A DNA stretch of 64,000 nucleotides, taken from NCBI RefSeq assembly GCF_900129765.1, contig NZ_FQWU01000002.1:1798001-1862000 (forward strand). The letters are read 5' to 3'. Made by a program: the position numbers and the translations under genes. Below the pieces are notes generated by a model. The model did not search any database, was not told where the DNA came from, and saw only the letters and a list, made by a program, of their open reading frames with translations. This DNA is from Massilia sp. CF038 (GTDB taxonomy: Bacteria > Pseudomonadota > Gammaproteobacteria > Burkholderiales > Burkholderiaceae_D). Positions 37,713 through 45,774 of the stretch are shown in pieces; the first letter of the stretch is position 1, and each line of letters begins with the position of its first letter.

Positions 37713-38628
37713 GCGTCGTTAAATTACGCGCCAAAGCACGCTGCCATTCTGCAGCGTGCACCTTGTTCCACACCAGCCATACCTGTTCGGTGCAGCGAAA
37801 CGCGCAATCGTCGACCTGAATGCGCACCAGATCCGGGTCGTCCAGGGCAAAGTCCGGTAAATAGGCCAGCGCCTCGCCGCGCTTCACAAAGCCGAGCAAG
37901 AGCTGCAGATCGTCGGTCCAGTAGCGAATGCGACGCGGCAGCTGATCGTCGCGCCAGCCGTCTGAACGCGTACCGCGCTGTACCCCGCAAAACAGCGATC
38001 GTGGCGGGCACGCAAAGTCGTGCGTCAGCACTGTCGCACTGTTGGCCCGCACGGCACCGTTTTTTGTGCGCCGCCCGGTCAGCAGCGGGTGCGATAGTCC
38101 GGCCACCAACTGCAAACTCAGCTCCCCCAGCGACGTCGCCTCCCATTCGGCAGACCAGAGTTGCGCACGTCCTTCGATGGCGGCGCTGGTGACCAGGGCC
38201 GCGTTGATGTCGCCCCGCGCCAGCGCCGCCAGTGCGTCATCCTCGAACATCGCCTGCAGGCGCAAGCTCGCGTCCGGCCAGGCGCGCAAGGCATCGCCGG
38301 CCGCACGGCCATGGCGCCACAGCAGCAGCGCTGGTCCACCGAGACGGCAATCGAAGGCGCTGCGCTGTCCCATCAGGTCGGCGCGCGCCTGGTCGGCCAG
38401 CGCCAGCAAGGCGCGCGCACTCTCCAGCAGCCGCCGGCCGGCCTCGTTGAGCACCAGCTGTTTGGCGGTGCGGTCGAACAGCACCGTGTCCAGGCTGTCC
38501 TCCAGGCGCCGCAGCGCCTTTGATACGGCCGATGGTGTCAAATGCAGCTCGAGCGCGGCCGCCGCCAGCGATGGCTGGCGCGCAGCGGTGGCAAATACCC
38601 GCAAATCGCTCAGGTTCATGATGTCCAA
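37684..38628 (-). CDS. LysR family transcriptional regulator
   Basis: A 314-residue (311 from the second ATG at 38619) LysR-type regulator. The winged helix-turn-helix is clear: 'MNLSDLRVFATAARQPSLAA', 'LHLTPSAVSKALRRLEDSLD', 'LFDRTAKQLVLNEAGRRLL'. The C-terminal effector domain is typical in size but not assignable to a ligand. It is divergent from the MDR oxidoreductase gene with a 75-90 base intergenic region. LysR regulators commonly control the gene they face, so that oxidoreductase is the likely target. Its 3' end runs 29 bases into the convergent kinase gene. Confidence 0.92.
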   Translation of the reverse strand: MDIMNLSDLRVFATAARQPSLAAAALELHLTPSAVSKALRRLEDSLDTVLFDRTAKQLVLNEAGRRLLESARALLALADQARADLMGQRSAFDCRLGGPALLLWRHGRAAGDALRAWPDASLRLQAMFEDDALAALARGDINAALVTSAAIEGRAQLWSAEWEATSLGELSLQLVAGLSHPLLTGRRTKNGAVRANSATVLTHDFACPPRSLFCGVQRGTRSDGWRDDQLPRRIRYWTDDLQLLLGFVKRGEALAYLPDFALDDPDLVRIQVDDCAFRCTEQVWLVWNKVHAAEWQRALARNLTTLSQHRSAAA

Positions 38629-38718
38629 TCAAGACGCAAAACATGATTATATGTTGCTTTACGCGACCGAACGATCGCCGTAGCATGGGCGCCTTGCCCA
38701 CGAATGCAGCTCCTCACA

Positions 38719-39741
38719 ATGGCCATCACCCAGCAACAATGGATTTATGCGCAGCGCCCGCAAGGCACGGTCGGCCCGTCGCATTACCAACTGCATACCC
38801 AGCCGCTCGACACCAGCCTGGCGCCAGGCGAAGTCCTGATTGCAGCGCGCTACTTCAGCGTCGACCCCTACATGCGCATCGGCCAGTCGGCCAAGGCCAC
38901 TTACGATCCGCAGCCCCACCCGCTTGGCGTGGTCCAGCAAGGCGGCGTGGTGGCTCAGGTGCTCGCCTCGAAGGCCAGCGCGTTCGCGTCGGGTGACTGG
39001 GTACACTGTTACACGGGCTGGCAAACCCACGCCCGCGTAGCGGCAGCTGAACTCACACTGCTCGATTCCACGGTGGCGCCGGTGACCACCGCGCTGGGCG
39101 TATTGGGCATGCCAGGACGGACCGCCTGGTTTGGTCTGACCGAAGCGGGCCGGCCGCACGCGGGCGAAGTCGTGGTGGTGTCGGGCGCGGCGGGTGCAGT
39201 CGGCTCGCTGGTGCTGCAATTCGCCAAACGGCACGGCGCGCGCGTGCTGGGCATTGCCGGCGGCGCTGCGAAATGCGCATGGCTGCGCGATACGCTCGGT
39301 GCCGACTGGGCCATCGACTACCGTGATCATGCGGATCCAGATTCCATGGGCGCGGCGATCAAGGCGCTCACTGGCGGTGTCGATGTCTACTTCGACAACG
39401 TCGGCGGCATGGTCACCGATGCCGTGCTCCCGCTGATCAACCGGCGCGCGCGCATTGTCATCTGCGGCCAGATCAGCCAGTACAGCGGCGGTCTCGATAC
39501 GCCGCCGCCGGGGCCGCGCCTGCTGCACCATATGCTGTATCAGCGCGCCACCATGCAGGGCATCCTGGCGCGCGACTATGTGCACCGCATGGACGAAATG
39601 ACGCGCATCGTCGCGCCATGGGTACGCGCGGGCGAGATCGTGTTCGAGGAAAGCATCATCGATGGCTTCGACCAGCTGCCATCGGCGCTCAATGCGCTGT
39701 TCACAGGTGAGCATCGCGGCAAACTGCTGGTGAAGGCATGA
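38719..39741 (+). CDS. NADP-dependent MDR-family oxidoreductase (CurA-like)
   Basis: A 340-residue zinc-independent medium-chain dehydrogenase/reductase. Blocks typical of the leukotriene B4 dehydrogenase/CurA branch are seen: 'QWIYAQRPQGTVGPSHY', 'YFSVDPYMRIGQSA', 'LGMPGRTAWFGL', Rossmann 'VVVSGAAGAVGSLVLQFAK', 'VDVYFDNVGGMVTDAVLPL' and 'QGILARDY'. The substrate is likely an enone or aldehyde reduced with NADPH. The start MAITQQ at 38719 fits relatives better than the upstream ATG at 38704. It faces a divergent LysR regulator. A secreted-protein gene follows after one base and may be in the same transcript. Confidence 0.88.
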   Translation: MAITQQQWIYAQRPQGTVGPSHYQLHTQPLDTSLAPGEVLIAARYFSVDPYMRIGQSAKATYDPQPHPLGVVQQGGVVAQVLASKASAFASGDWVHCYTGWQTHARVAAAELTLLDSTVAPVTTALGVLGMPGRTAWFGLTEAGRPHAGEVVVVSGAAGAVGSLVLQFAKRHGARVLGIAGGAAKCAWLRDTLGADWAIDYRDHADPDSMGAAIKALTGGVDVYFDNVGGMVTDAVLPLINRRARIVICGQISQYSGGLDTPPPGPRLLHHMLYQRATMQGILARDYVHRMDEMTRIVAPWVRAGEIVFEESIIDGFDQLPSALNALFTGEHRGKLLVKA

Positions 39742-39742
39742 C

Positions 39743-40411
39743 ATGAAAAAACTGATTCTGCTTGTCCTGTGTGTTCTGTTGACGCCGTTTTCCCGCGCGG
39801 CCGGGCCGACCTACGGGCAGCACGGCATGGTGCTGTTTGGCGGCAGCGGCGGGCTGTACGCGTCGCACCTGCCGATGTTTCACGCACCGCATGACTATCA
39901 GGTCATTCTGCGCATCCGCCTGGCCGACCCGGCGCTCGATGCGCAGCTGCGGCGCCGCCTGGCCGCCAGGGTCGCATTGTGGACCCTGGCACCGGAGCCG
40001 TTCGAGATTGACCGCCTCGCGCCCGCCCATGCACAAGCGCTGACCGCCTTCAAGGCCGATATCGTGCAGGGCCACTTCGAACAAGGCGGCGTCACCCGCC
40101 ATGCGGCAGCCGCTGTGATCGTCGAACAGGTGCTGCTGTTTCGCCAGCTCGATGCCACGCACAGGCGCAGCAAGAACGCGCGCTACCTGCAGGTCGGTCA
40201 AGGCGCTGAACGGTTCCTGGTCAAACAGATCGACAGCCGTCCCGATATTGATCACATCGTTGCGATCCGGGCGCGCCCGGGCACGTCCACAGACGCGCTG
40301 GTGGTGCCGAAAGCAGGCCTGTCGCAGCCGTCCAGCCGGCAGCTTGCCCATGCCCTGCCAGGGTCAAAAATCCGCGGCACGGTCTACTTCTATACCGAGG
40401 ACCTGAAATAA
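39743..40411 (+). CDS. Secreted protein of unknown function
   Basis: A 222-residue protein with a clean signal peptide (residues 1-19, 'MKKLILLVLCVLLTPFSRA'), so probably periplasmic. The mature part starts 'GPTYGQHGMVLFGGSGGLYA' and contains 'SHLPMFHAPHDYQVILRIRL', two blocks rich in Gly, His and aromatic residues. It ends with a 'GTVYFYTEDL' strand. I do not recognise the domain. Its ATG follows the MDR stop by a single base, which argues for shared transcription. The conserved-looking histidines (HGM, SHLPMFHAPH) could bind a metal, but that is only a suggestion. Confidence 0.75.
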   Translation: MKKLILLVLCVLLTPFSRAAGPTYGQHGMVLFGGSGGLYASHLPMFHAPHDYQVILRIRLADPALDAQLRRRLAARVALWTLAPEPFEIDRLAPAHAQALTAFKADIVQGHFEQGGVTRHAAAAVIVEQVLLFRQLDATHRRSKNARYLQVGQGAERFLVKQIDSRPDIDHIVAIRARPGTSTDALVVPKAGLSQPSSRQLAHALPGSKIRGTVYFYTEDLK

Positions 40412-40462
40412 GCTGCAAAAGTCATGTAATCTGTCGGTATTTATCCTACACCCCGACGTCTC

Positions 40463-41584
40463 ATGAAGAAAATCGCTTTCTCCGGCACGCTAGATCCCAT
40501 CACCAACGGCCATATGTGGGTGATCCAGGAAGCGCGCGAACTGGCCGATGAAGTCATCATTTTCATCTCCGAAAATCCGGCCAAGAAGCCGCAGTTCCCG
40601 GCCATCAAGCGCAAAGAGATCGTCGAGCGCAGCATTGCCGCCGTGGGCTGGACCAACGTCAGTGTGATCCTGGTGCGGGGCGACTACACGGCGCGCGCAG
40701 CCAAACGCCAAGGCATCGACTTCCTGATCCGCGGCATTCGCAATACCTCCGATTTCGACTACGAAAACCTGATCCAGCAAATCAACGTCGATGTGGTGGG
40801 CGGCGCCAAGACCCTGTTCGTGATGCCGCCGCGCGACCTGGGTTCGGTCAGCTCCAGCTTCGTGCGCGGCCTGCAAGGGCCGGTGGGCTGGCACTGGACG
40901 ACCAAACGCTTCATGCCCGCCCCGGCTTACCAGGAATGGATCCTGGACTGGCTGCGCAAGGACTGGAACACCCTGTGGCCGGCCGAACAAGCTGGTACTG
41001 CCGAGTGGTTCGACAAACTGACCGGCAGCGCCGCCTACGGCTCGCCCAAGCGGCCGTACCACAACCTCGACCATCTGGTGCACGGCCTGACCGAAATCGG
41101 CGTCTGGGCAGCCAACAACGGCGCGCCGGCCGCCGATGTCATCACTCTTAAAAAGGCCTTCTGGTTCCATGATGCCGTATATGGCGGCAGCAAGGATGGG
41201 CAAACCAACGAAGAACAAAGCGCGCAGCTGTGGCTCGCGTCCAGGCTCGATAGCGGTGACGCGGCCGACGCTCCGGCAGCGCTGATCCGCGCCACCGACC
41301 ACTCGCGCGCGCGCACCAGTGCGCACCGCCTGCAGGATGTGATGCTGGGCGTGGACCTGGCGATTCTGGGCCAGCCGGACGACGTCTACGATGCGTACAG
41401 CCGCTCGGTACGCGAGGAGTACAGCCACATCGACGACGCCGGCTACCGCGCGGGACGCGCCAATATTCTCCAGCACTTCAAGCGCAGCGCGCATGAGGGG
41501 ACGCTGTTTGTCGATCCCTGGTTCTCGGACATGTACACGGCGCAGGCGCTGGAGAACATCGGCCGCGAGCTGGCTGGGCTTTAG
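40463..41584 (+). CDS. CoaD-like nucleotidyltransferase fused to COG4339-type HD hydrolase
   Basis: A 373-residue fusion. Residues 1-~160 resemble phosphopantetheine adenylyltransferase: 'FSGTLDPITNGHMWVIQEA' with the TNGH motif (H17), 'ENPAKKPQF', 'FLIRGIRNTSDFDYENLIQQ', and 'SVSSSFVRGL' in place of ISSTxVR. Residues ~180-373 resemble the predicted metal-dependent HD phosphohydrolases of COG4339: 'PYHNLDHL' (H200, H204), 'FWFHDAVYGG' (H236-D237), 'NEEQSAQL' and 'GVDLAILGQP' (D299). All key residues of both halves seem kept. The natural substrate is unknown; a housekeeping coaD is expected elsewhere. It is preceded by a 51-base gap and followed directly by a small membrane protein. Confidence 0.85.
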   Translation: MKKIAFSGTLDPITNGHMWVIQEARELADEVIIFISENPAKKPQFPAIKRKEIVERSIAAVGWTNVSVILVRGDYTARAAKRQGIDFLIRGIRNTSDFDYENLIQQINVDVVGGAKTLFVMPPRDLGSVSSSFVRGLQGPVGWHWTTKRFMPAPAYQEWILDWLRKDWNTLWPAEQAGTAEWFDKLTGSAAYGSPKRPYHNLDHLVHGLTEIGVWAANNGAPAADVITLKKAFWFHDAVYGGSKDGQTNEEQSAQLWLASRLDSGDAADAPAALIRATDHSRARTSAHRLQDVMLGVDLAILGQPDDVYDAYSRSVREEYSHIDDAGYRAGRANILQHFKRSAHEGTLFVDPWFSDMYTAQALENIGRELAGL

Positions 41585-41604
41585 CGATGAGGACCGCAGC
41601 CGGC

Positions 41605-42021
41605 ATGAAATTTGAGGGGAAAAAGCTCGCGCAGGCCCTCAACAGACTTATCGTGCTATTCGTTCTGCTGATCGTTGGATTCTGCGCAAACGCTTACGCA
41701 TCCATGTATTTTTCCGCCTGGTTTTTTACACCAGCCGCGCCGCGGCCATATGGTGAGATGATTTCCGCGGCTGTGGTGGGCGCGCTTGCTGCCGCGACGC
41801 TCGTCACGCTGCCAATGGTGAAGGTTTATGGGCGCGGCGCCTGGGTTGCGGCATTGGCAATCTCCTCGCCCATCATCTATTTGCGTGGGCATGAGCTCAT
41901 TTACTTCTTCGACAAAAATCAGCCCCGCATCATGACCATGTCGGCGCTGGAACTGTTGATCTATCCGTCGCTGCTGCTCGTTGGCGTCTGGATCACCTCC
42001 CCCGCACGGCAAGCCCGCTAG
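41605..42021 (+). CDS. Small membrane protein, unknown
   Basis: A 138-residue protein with four hydrophobic stretches (about residues 14-36, 53-72, 83-97 and 112-130) and short polar loops. I do not recognise the family. An upstream in-frame ATG at 41587 would add six residues; the GAGGA between the two ATGs favours 41605. It begins within 21 bases of the CoaD-like/HD gene stop on the same strand and is probably co-transcribed. The intergenic palindrome with tandem repeats follows 110 bases later. Confidence 0.65.
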   Translation: MKFEGKKLAQALNRLIVLFVLLIVGFCANAYASMYFSAWFFTPAAPRPYGEMISAAVVGALAAATLVTLPMVKVYGRGAWVAALAISSPIIYLRGHELIYFFDKNQPRIMTMSALELLIYPSLLLVGVWITSPARQAR

Positions 42022-42133
42022 CAGATCGCCCGCGGGGCTACAATCGCCATCGCCAGTCCGGCCGGTTGCAAAGTCCGCTACATGCGAGGCCGTGACGGCT
42101 GCATCGCACTGGAATCACCGCATCGCACTAATA

Positions 42134-42223
42134 CCACCACATCGCACTCGCGCAGGCGGGTGCCCATACCACCTCTGATAACACGTGCTATAGGCACCCG
42201 CCTGCGCGAGTGCGATGTGGTGG
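42134..42223. repeat. Long intergenic palindrome, copy 4
   Basis: Perfect 31-base inverted arms (42134-42164 and 42193-42223) around a 28-base loop. The arm contains CATCGCACTCGCGCAGGCGG, a variant of the family core (GCACTCGCGC in place of GCCCTCGCGA). The reversed loop has ATAGCACG as in the other copies, so this one is in reverse orientation. It lies between the convergent membrane-protein and topB genes. Confidence 0.88.
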
Positions 42224-42305
42224 CTGCAGTGCGATGTGGTGGCTGCAGTGCGATGTGGTGGCTGCAGTGCGATGCGGTGGTTGCCGTGCGATTTGCGGCT
42301 TGCCG
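42211..42305. repeat. 19-base tandem repeat derived from the palindrome arm
   Basis: Three identical head-to-tail units of TGCGATGTGGTGGCTGCAG (42211-42229, 42230-42248, 42249-42267), then two degraded units (42268-42286, 42287-42305). The first unit is the outer end of the right palindrome arm plus a few bases of flank, so the array looks like slipped copying of the palindrome edge. Confidence 0.9.
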
Positions 42306-42315
42306 CAGCAGTCGT

Positions 42316-42353
42316 AAAAAAAACCGCGCAACCTTGCGGTGCGCGGCTTTTTT
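42316..42353. terminator. Bidirectional hairpin terminator
   Basis: CCGCGCA (42324-42330) pairs with TGCGCGG (42340-42346) around a 9-base loop, flanked by an A-run on the left and a T-run on the right. It can therefore end transcription of topB on the minus strand (T-run of seven) and of the plus-strand gene as well. Confidence 0.8.
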
Positions 42354-42367
42354 AATCGCGGCAGACT

Positions 42368-45034
42368 TTAACCTGCCGCTGCCTTTTTCGCTGGCGCCTT
42401 CTTCGCCGCCGCTTTTTTAGCCGGCGCTTTTTTGGCCGCGGCCTTCTTGGCTGGCGCCTTTTTCGCGGCCGCTTTCTTGGCCGGCGCAGCTGCGGTTTCG
42501 TCACCCTCTTCGTCCTTCACCGGCGCGGCCTTGGTCTTGGCACCCGGCTTGGCCTTGCGTTCTTCGAACTCGAAGCTAATCTTGCCATCCTTGCCCTTGA
42601 CCAGGAAGGCCTTGAACGGGCGGCGCGTGCGCTGCGACACAAAGCCCGGCATCAAGTCGGTCTTGCCGTCATTGAGCAGCTTGACCATTTGCTCGGGCAA
42701 AATCTCCTGCTGCAAGATGATGCGGCCGCTGCGGAAGTCGCAGGTCTTGGGCTTGGCGACACTGTGCTCGCACACATAAGCCAGGCCCATTTCGTACACG
42801 CCGCCCGCGCATTTCGGGCACGGACCGAGCGGGGTCTGGCCGGTGAAGTCGACGCCTTCACCATCTTCACCACCATCGTCGTTCTGACCGAAGTCGAACT
42901 CCAGCTTCATGTTCTTGATGTCTTCATCACGCACGATGCGCAGAATCGCCGCAAACGGACGGCCCATCTTGGAACGGAAGCCCTGCATCGGACCGATCGT
43001 CTTGTTGGCCAGCAGTTCTTCCACTTCCGCGATCTCGAACTGGCGGCTACCCGGCGTTTTGCTCATGTTGAACTCGCACTTGGTGCAAGCGAAGCGGCGG
43101 TAGTTTTCCTTGACGACGCCACCGCAATTCGGACATGGGGTCTTGAGCGTGGCATAGTCGCCGGGGATCGTGTCGTTGTTGTATTCCTTGGCGCGCTTGA
43201 CGATGATCTGGGTCATCTTCTCGATCTCGCGCATGAATTCTTCACGCGAGATTTTGCCCTTCTCCATCTGCGACAGCTTGTATTCCCACTCGCCCGTCAG
43301 TTCCGGCGCGGTCAGCTCGTTCACGCCCAGGCCACGCAAGAGCGTCATCAGTTGCGATGCTTTGGCAGTCGGCATCAACTCACGCCCTTCGCGCAGCAGG
43401 TAACGCTCGCCCAGCAAGCCTTCAATGATGGCAGCGCGCGTGGCTGGCGTGCCCAGGCCTTTGCCGGCCATGGCGTCGCGCAGTTCGTCGTCGTCAATCA
43501 GTTTGCCGGCGCCTTCCATGGCCGACAGCAGCGTTGCTTCGGTATAGCGCGCAGGCGGCTTGGTGACCAGGCCATTGGCCGTGACCTTGTCGGTGTGGAC
43601 CTTCTCGCCCTTGGCCACCGGGACCAGATTGCCGCCGGTGTTGTCGTCCTTGTCGGCGTCGGTTGACGCTTCCTTGCCGTAGATCGCCAGCCAGCCCGGA
43701 TTGGTCATGACCTTGCCTTCGGTCTTGAACTGGTGACCCGACACTTCGGTGTAACGGGTGGTGACCTGGAATTCCGCAGGCGGGAAGAACACCGCCATGA
43801 AGCGGCGCGTCACCAGGTCGTACAGCTTTTGTTCCGGCTCCGACAAATTCTTCGGCGCCAGCGTGGTCGGGATGATCGCGAAGTGGTCCGAGATCTTGGT
43901 ATTGTCGAAGATGCGTTTGTTCGGCTTGACCCAGCCCTTGTCAGTGATCTGCTTGGCGAACTGGTGGTAGTTATTGTTCTCGGCCAGGCTCACCATCGTC
44001 TCTTTGACGGTGTTGATGTAGTCTTCCGGCAGATGGCGCGAATCGGTACGCGGGTAGGTCAGCACCTTGTGCTTTTCGTACAGCGCTTGCGCCAGGCCCA
44101 GCGTGTTCTTGGCCGAGAAGCCGAAGCGGCCGTTGGCTTCACGCTGCAAACTGGTCAGGTCGAACAGGGCCGGCGCCATCGAGGTGGTCGGCTTCGATTC
44201 TTCGGTCACAATGCCGGGACGGCCCTTGCAGGCCAGCGCGATCGAATCGGCGGCGGCCTTGCTCCACAGGCGCTCGGCGCGCTTTTCGGGATCGGTTTCG
44301 TCCTTCTTGAACGACTGGTCGAGCCAGCGCCCTTCGTACACGCCGGCGGCGCACACGAATTCGGCGCGCACTTCCCAGTAGTCGCGCGGGATGAAGCGTT
44401 TGATCTTGTCTTCGCGTTCCACCACGATCGACAGGGTCGGGGTCTGCACCCGGCCCACGGTGGTCAGATAGAAGCCGCCTTCTTTCGAGTTGAACGCGGT
44501 CATGGCGCGGGTGCCGTTGATGCCGATCAGCCAGTCCGCTTCGGAACGGCAGCGCGCGGCGTCAGCCAGCGGCAGCATCTCTTCGTCGCTGCGCAACTGG
44601 TTGAAGCCTTCGCGAATCGCGCCCGGCGTCATCGATTGCAGCCACAGGCGTTTGACGGGCTGTTTGGCCTTGGCGTTTTGCGCGATCAGGCGGAAGATCA
44701 ATTCCCCTTCGCGCCCCGCATCGCATGCGTTGATCAGCTGGCTGACGTCTTTACGCTTGATCAGCTTGTTGAGCACCTTCAGGCGCGCCTCGGTCTTGGC
44801 GATCGGGTTCAGCGCAAAGTATGGCGGAATCATCGGCAGGTGCGCAAAGCTCCATTTGCCGCGCTTGACGTCGTGTTCTTCGGGCACCGCGATTTCCAGC
44901 AGGTGGCCGACCGCCGAGGACAGGACATACTCGTCGGATTCGAAGTACTCATCGTGCTTGGTGAAGCCGCCCAGCGTCTTGGCGATATCGTTCGCGACGG
45001 AGGGCTTCTCGGCGATGATGAGGGTTTTTGTCAT
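42368..45034 (-). CDS. topB: DNA topoisomerase III with Lys/Ala-rich tail
   Basis: An 888-residue type IA topoisomerase that decatenates and relaxes DNA. The Toprim domain starts 'MTKTLIIAEKPSVANDIAKT' and has 'DAGREGELIFRLI'. The active-site tyrosine lies in 'VLTYPRTDSRHLPEDY'. C-terminal zinc-finger-like segments are present ('CPNCGGVVKENYRRFACTKC', then 'CPKCAGGVYEMGLAYVC'). The last ~42 residues are a histone-H1-like tail made of AKKAPAKKAA-type repeats, also seen in other betaproteobacterial DNA-binding proteins. The tail's DNA (about 42371-42500) is itself repetitive. Transcription ends at the hairpin just downstream. Confidence 0.96.
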   Translation of the reverse strand: MTKTLIIAEKPSVANDIAKTLGGFTKHDEYFESDEYVLSSAVGHLLEIAVPEEHDVKRGKWSFAHLPMIPPYFALNPIAKTEARLKVLNKLIKRKDVSQLINACDAGREGELIFRLIAQNAKAKQPVKRLWLQSMTPGAIREGFNQLRSDEEMLPLADAARCRSEADWLIGINGTRAMTAFNSKEGGFYLTTVGRVQTPTLSIVVEREDKIKRFIPRDYWEVRAEFVCAAGVYEGRWLDQSFKKDETDPEKRAERLWSKAAADSIALACKGRPGIVTEESKPTTSMAPALFDLTSLQREANGRFGFSAKNTLGLAQALYEKHKVLTYPRTDSRHLPEDYINTVKETMVSLAENNNYHQFAKQITDKGWVKPNKRIFDNTKISDHFAIIPTTLAPKNLSEPEQKLYDLVTRRFMAVFFPPAEFQVTTRYTEVSGHQFKTEGKVMTNPGWLAIYGKEASTDADKDDNTGGNLVPVAKGEKVHTDKVTANGLVTKPPARYTEATLLSAMEGAGKLIDDDELRDAMAGKGLGTPATRAAIIEGLLGERYLLREGRELMPTAKASQLMTLLRGLGVNELTAPELTGEWEYKLSQMEKGKISREEFMREIEKMTQIIVKRAKEYNNDTIPGDYATLKTPCPNCGGVVKENYRRFACTKCEFNMSKTPGSRQFEIAEVEELLANKTIGPMQGFRSKMGRPFAAILRIVRDEDIKNMKLEFDFGQNDDGGEDGEGVDFTGQTPLGPCPKCAGGVYEMGLAYVCEHSVAKPKTCDFRSGRIILQQEILPEQMVKLLNDGKTDLMPGFVSQRTRRPFKAFLVKGKDGKISFEFEERKAKPGAKTKAAPVKDEEGDETAAAPAKKAAAKKAPAKKAAAKKAPAKKAAAKKAPAKKAAAG

Positions 45035-45200
45035 ATGGTTTCTCGTCGTACTTTATATGGGGTTCGGCAGGCGCATCATACATGCTCGGCCGCAGGCACC
45101 GATCTTTTGTCGTCCTGATACACGAATTGTAACAATCCAACTCGCGGCCAATGATAAGCGCGTTGCCAGCCAATCTGCAAGGGGACGCTGCATGTGAAAG

Positions 45201-45223
45201 CACAAAAGCGCCTGATCAGGCGC
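45201..45223 (-). terminator. Rho-independent terminator after smg
   Basis: A perfect 16-base palindrome (GCGCCTGATCAGGCGC, 45208-45223) followed on the minus strand by TTTTGTG. It lies 33 bases past the smg stop and ends the LysM protein-dprA-smg run before topB. Confidence 0.75.
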
Positions 45224-45256
45224 AGTTATTGCATTTTGGAATCTATTACTGGGGAA

Positions 45257-45721
45257 TCAATGCAGCAAGCGGGGGGCCTGTTCGTCGTCGGAACCAAACA
45301 GGTCATCAAACATCAACGCGTCGGGCTCCTTGCCCTGGCTCCAGAGCAGCATGAGCACGATGATCTTCAGGCGGCCCAGTCCGACGGGCGATTCTTCCAG
45401 CGCCAGCGCCCGTTCCACCACGATTTCGCGCTGCACGGGCGAAAGCACCTTGGCGCTTTCGAGGAACTGGATGAAACCAATGGCTGCCGTACCGAGGGCG
45501 TCGACTTCCTGCTCCACGTAGAAGCGGGTGCCGGAGGAAGAAAACGCCGCGCTGGGCTCGGCCCCGGCCATTTCGGTCAGGTCGGTCAGCCAGACAATGG
45601 CTTCCGAAATTTCGACATCGTCGAAACCGACTGCCGACAACTTGCGCGCCAGCGCGGCCGGCTCAGGGCAGGCATCCGGGCGGTAATAAGTTTCGTAGAG
45701 GTAGACAAGGATATCGAACAT
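45257..45721 (-). CDS. smg: Smg family protein (DUF494)
   Basis: A 154-residue DUF494 protein: '[20 protein letters not shown]' at the N-terminus, '[16 protein letters not shown]' and '[20 protein letters not shown]' in the middle, and '[21 protein letters not shown]' near the end. Smg is conserved next to dprA across many gamma- and betaproteobacteria, but its role is not established. It lies 53 bases downstream of dprA on the same strand. A terminator follows it. Confidence 0.94.
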   Translation of the reverse strand: MFDILVYLYETYYRPDACPEPAALARKLSAVGFDDVEISEAIVWLTDLTEMAGAEPSAAFSSSGTRFYVEQEVDALGTAAIGFIQFLESAKVLSPVQREIVVERALALEESPVGLGRLKIIVLMLLWSQGKEPDALMFDDLFGSDDEQAPRLLH

Positions 45722-45774
45722 GGTGCTACTTTATCAGCTAAGCTCATCCGCGCACAAGGGCCGCACGTCCTGCC

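Larger units (their letters stand above)
42022..42367. other. Non-coding stretch between convergent genes
   Basis: A 346-base stretch with no gene that I can support. From left to right it holds about 110 bases of unremarkable sequence, the palindrome copy 4 (42134-42223), the 19-base tandem repeat (42211-42305) and a bidirectional hairpin terminator (42316-42353) next to the topB stop. Confidence 0.8.

Noticed and set aside
37684-38703. Reading the LysR-MDR pair as part of the signalling operon
   Set aside because: LysR lies on the opposite strand, and the MDR gene has its own divergent region; only the 29-base overlap links them.
42211-42305. CRISPR-like array
   Set aside because: The units are head-to-tail without spacers, and no cas gene is nearby; it is a simple tandem repeat.
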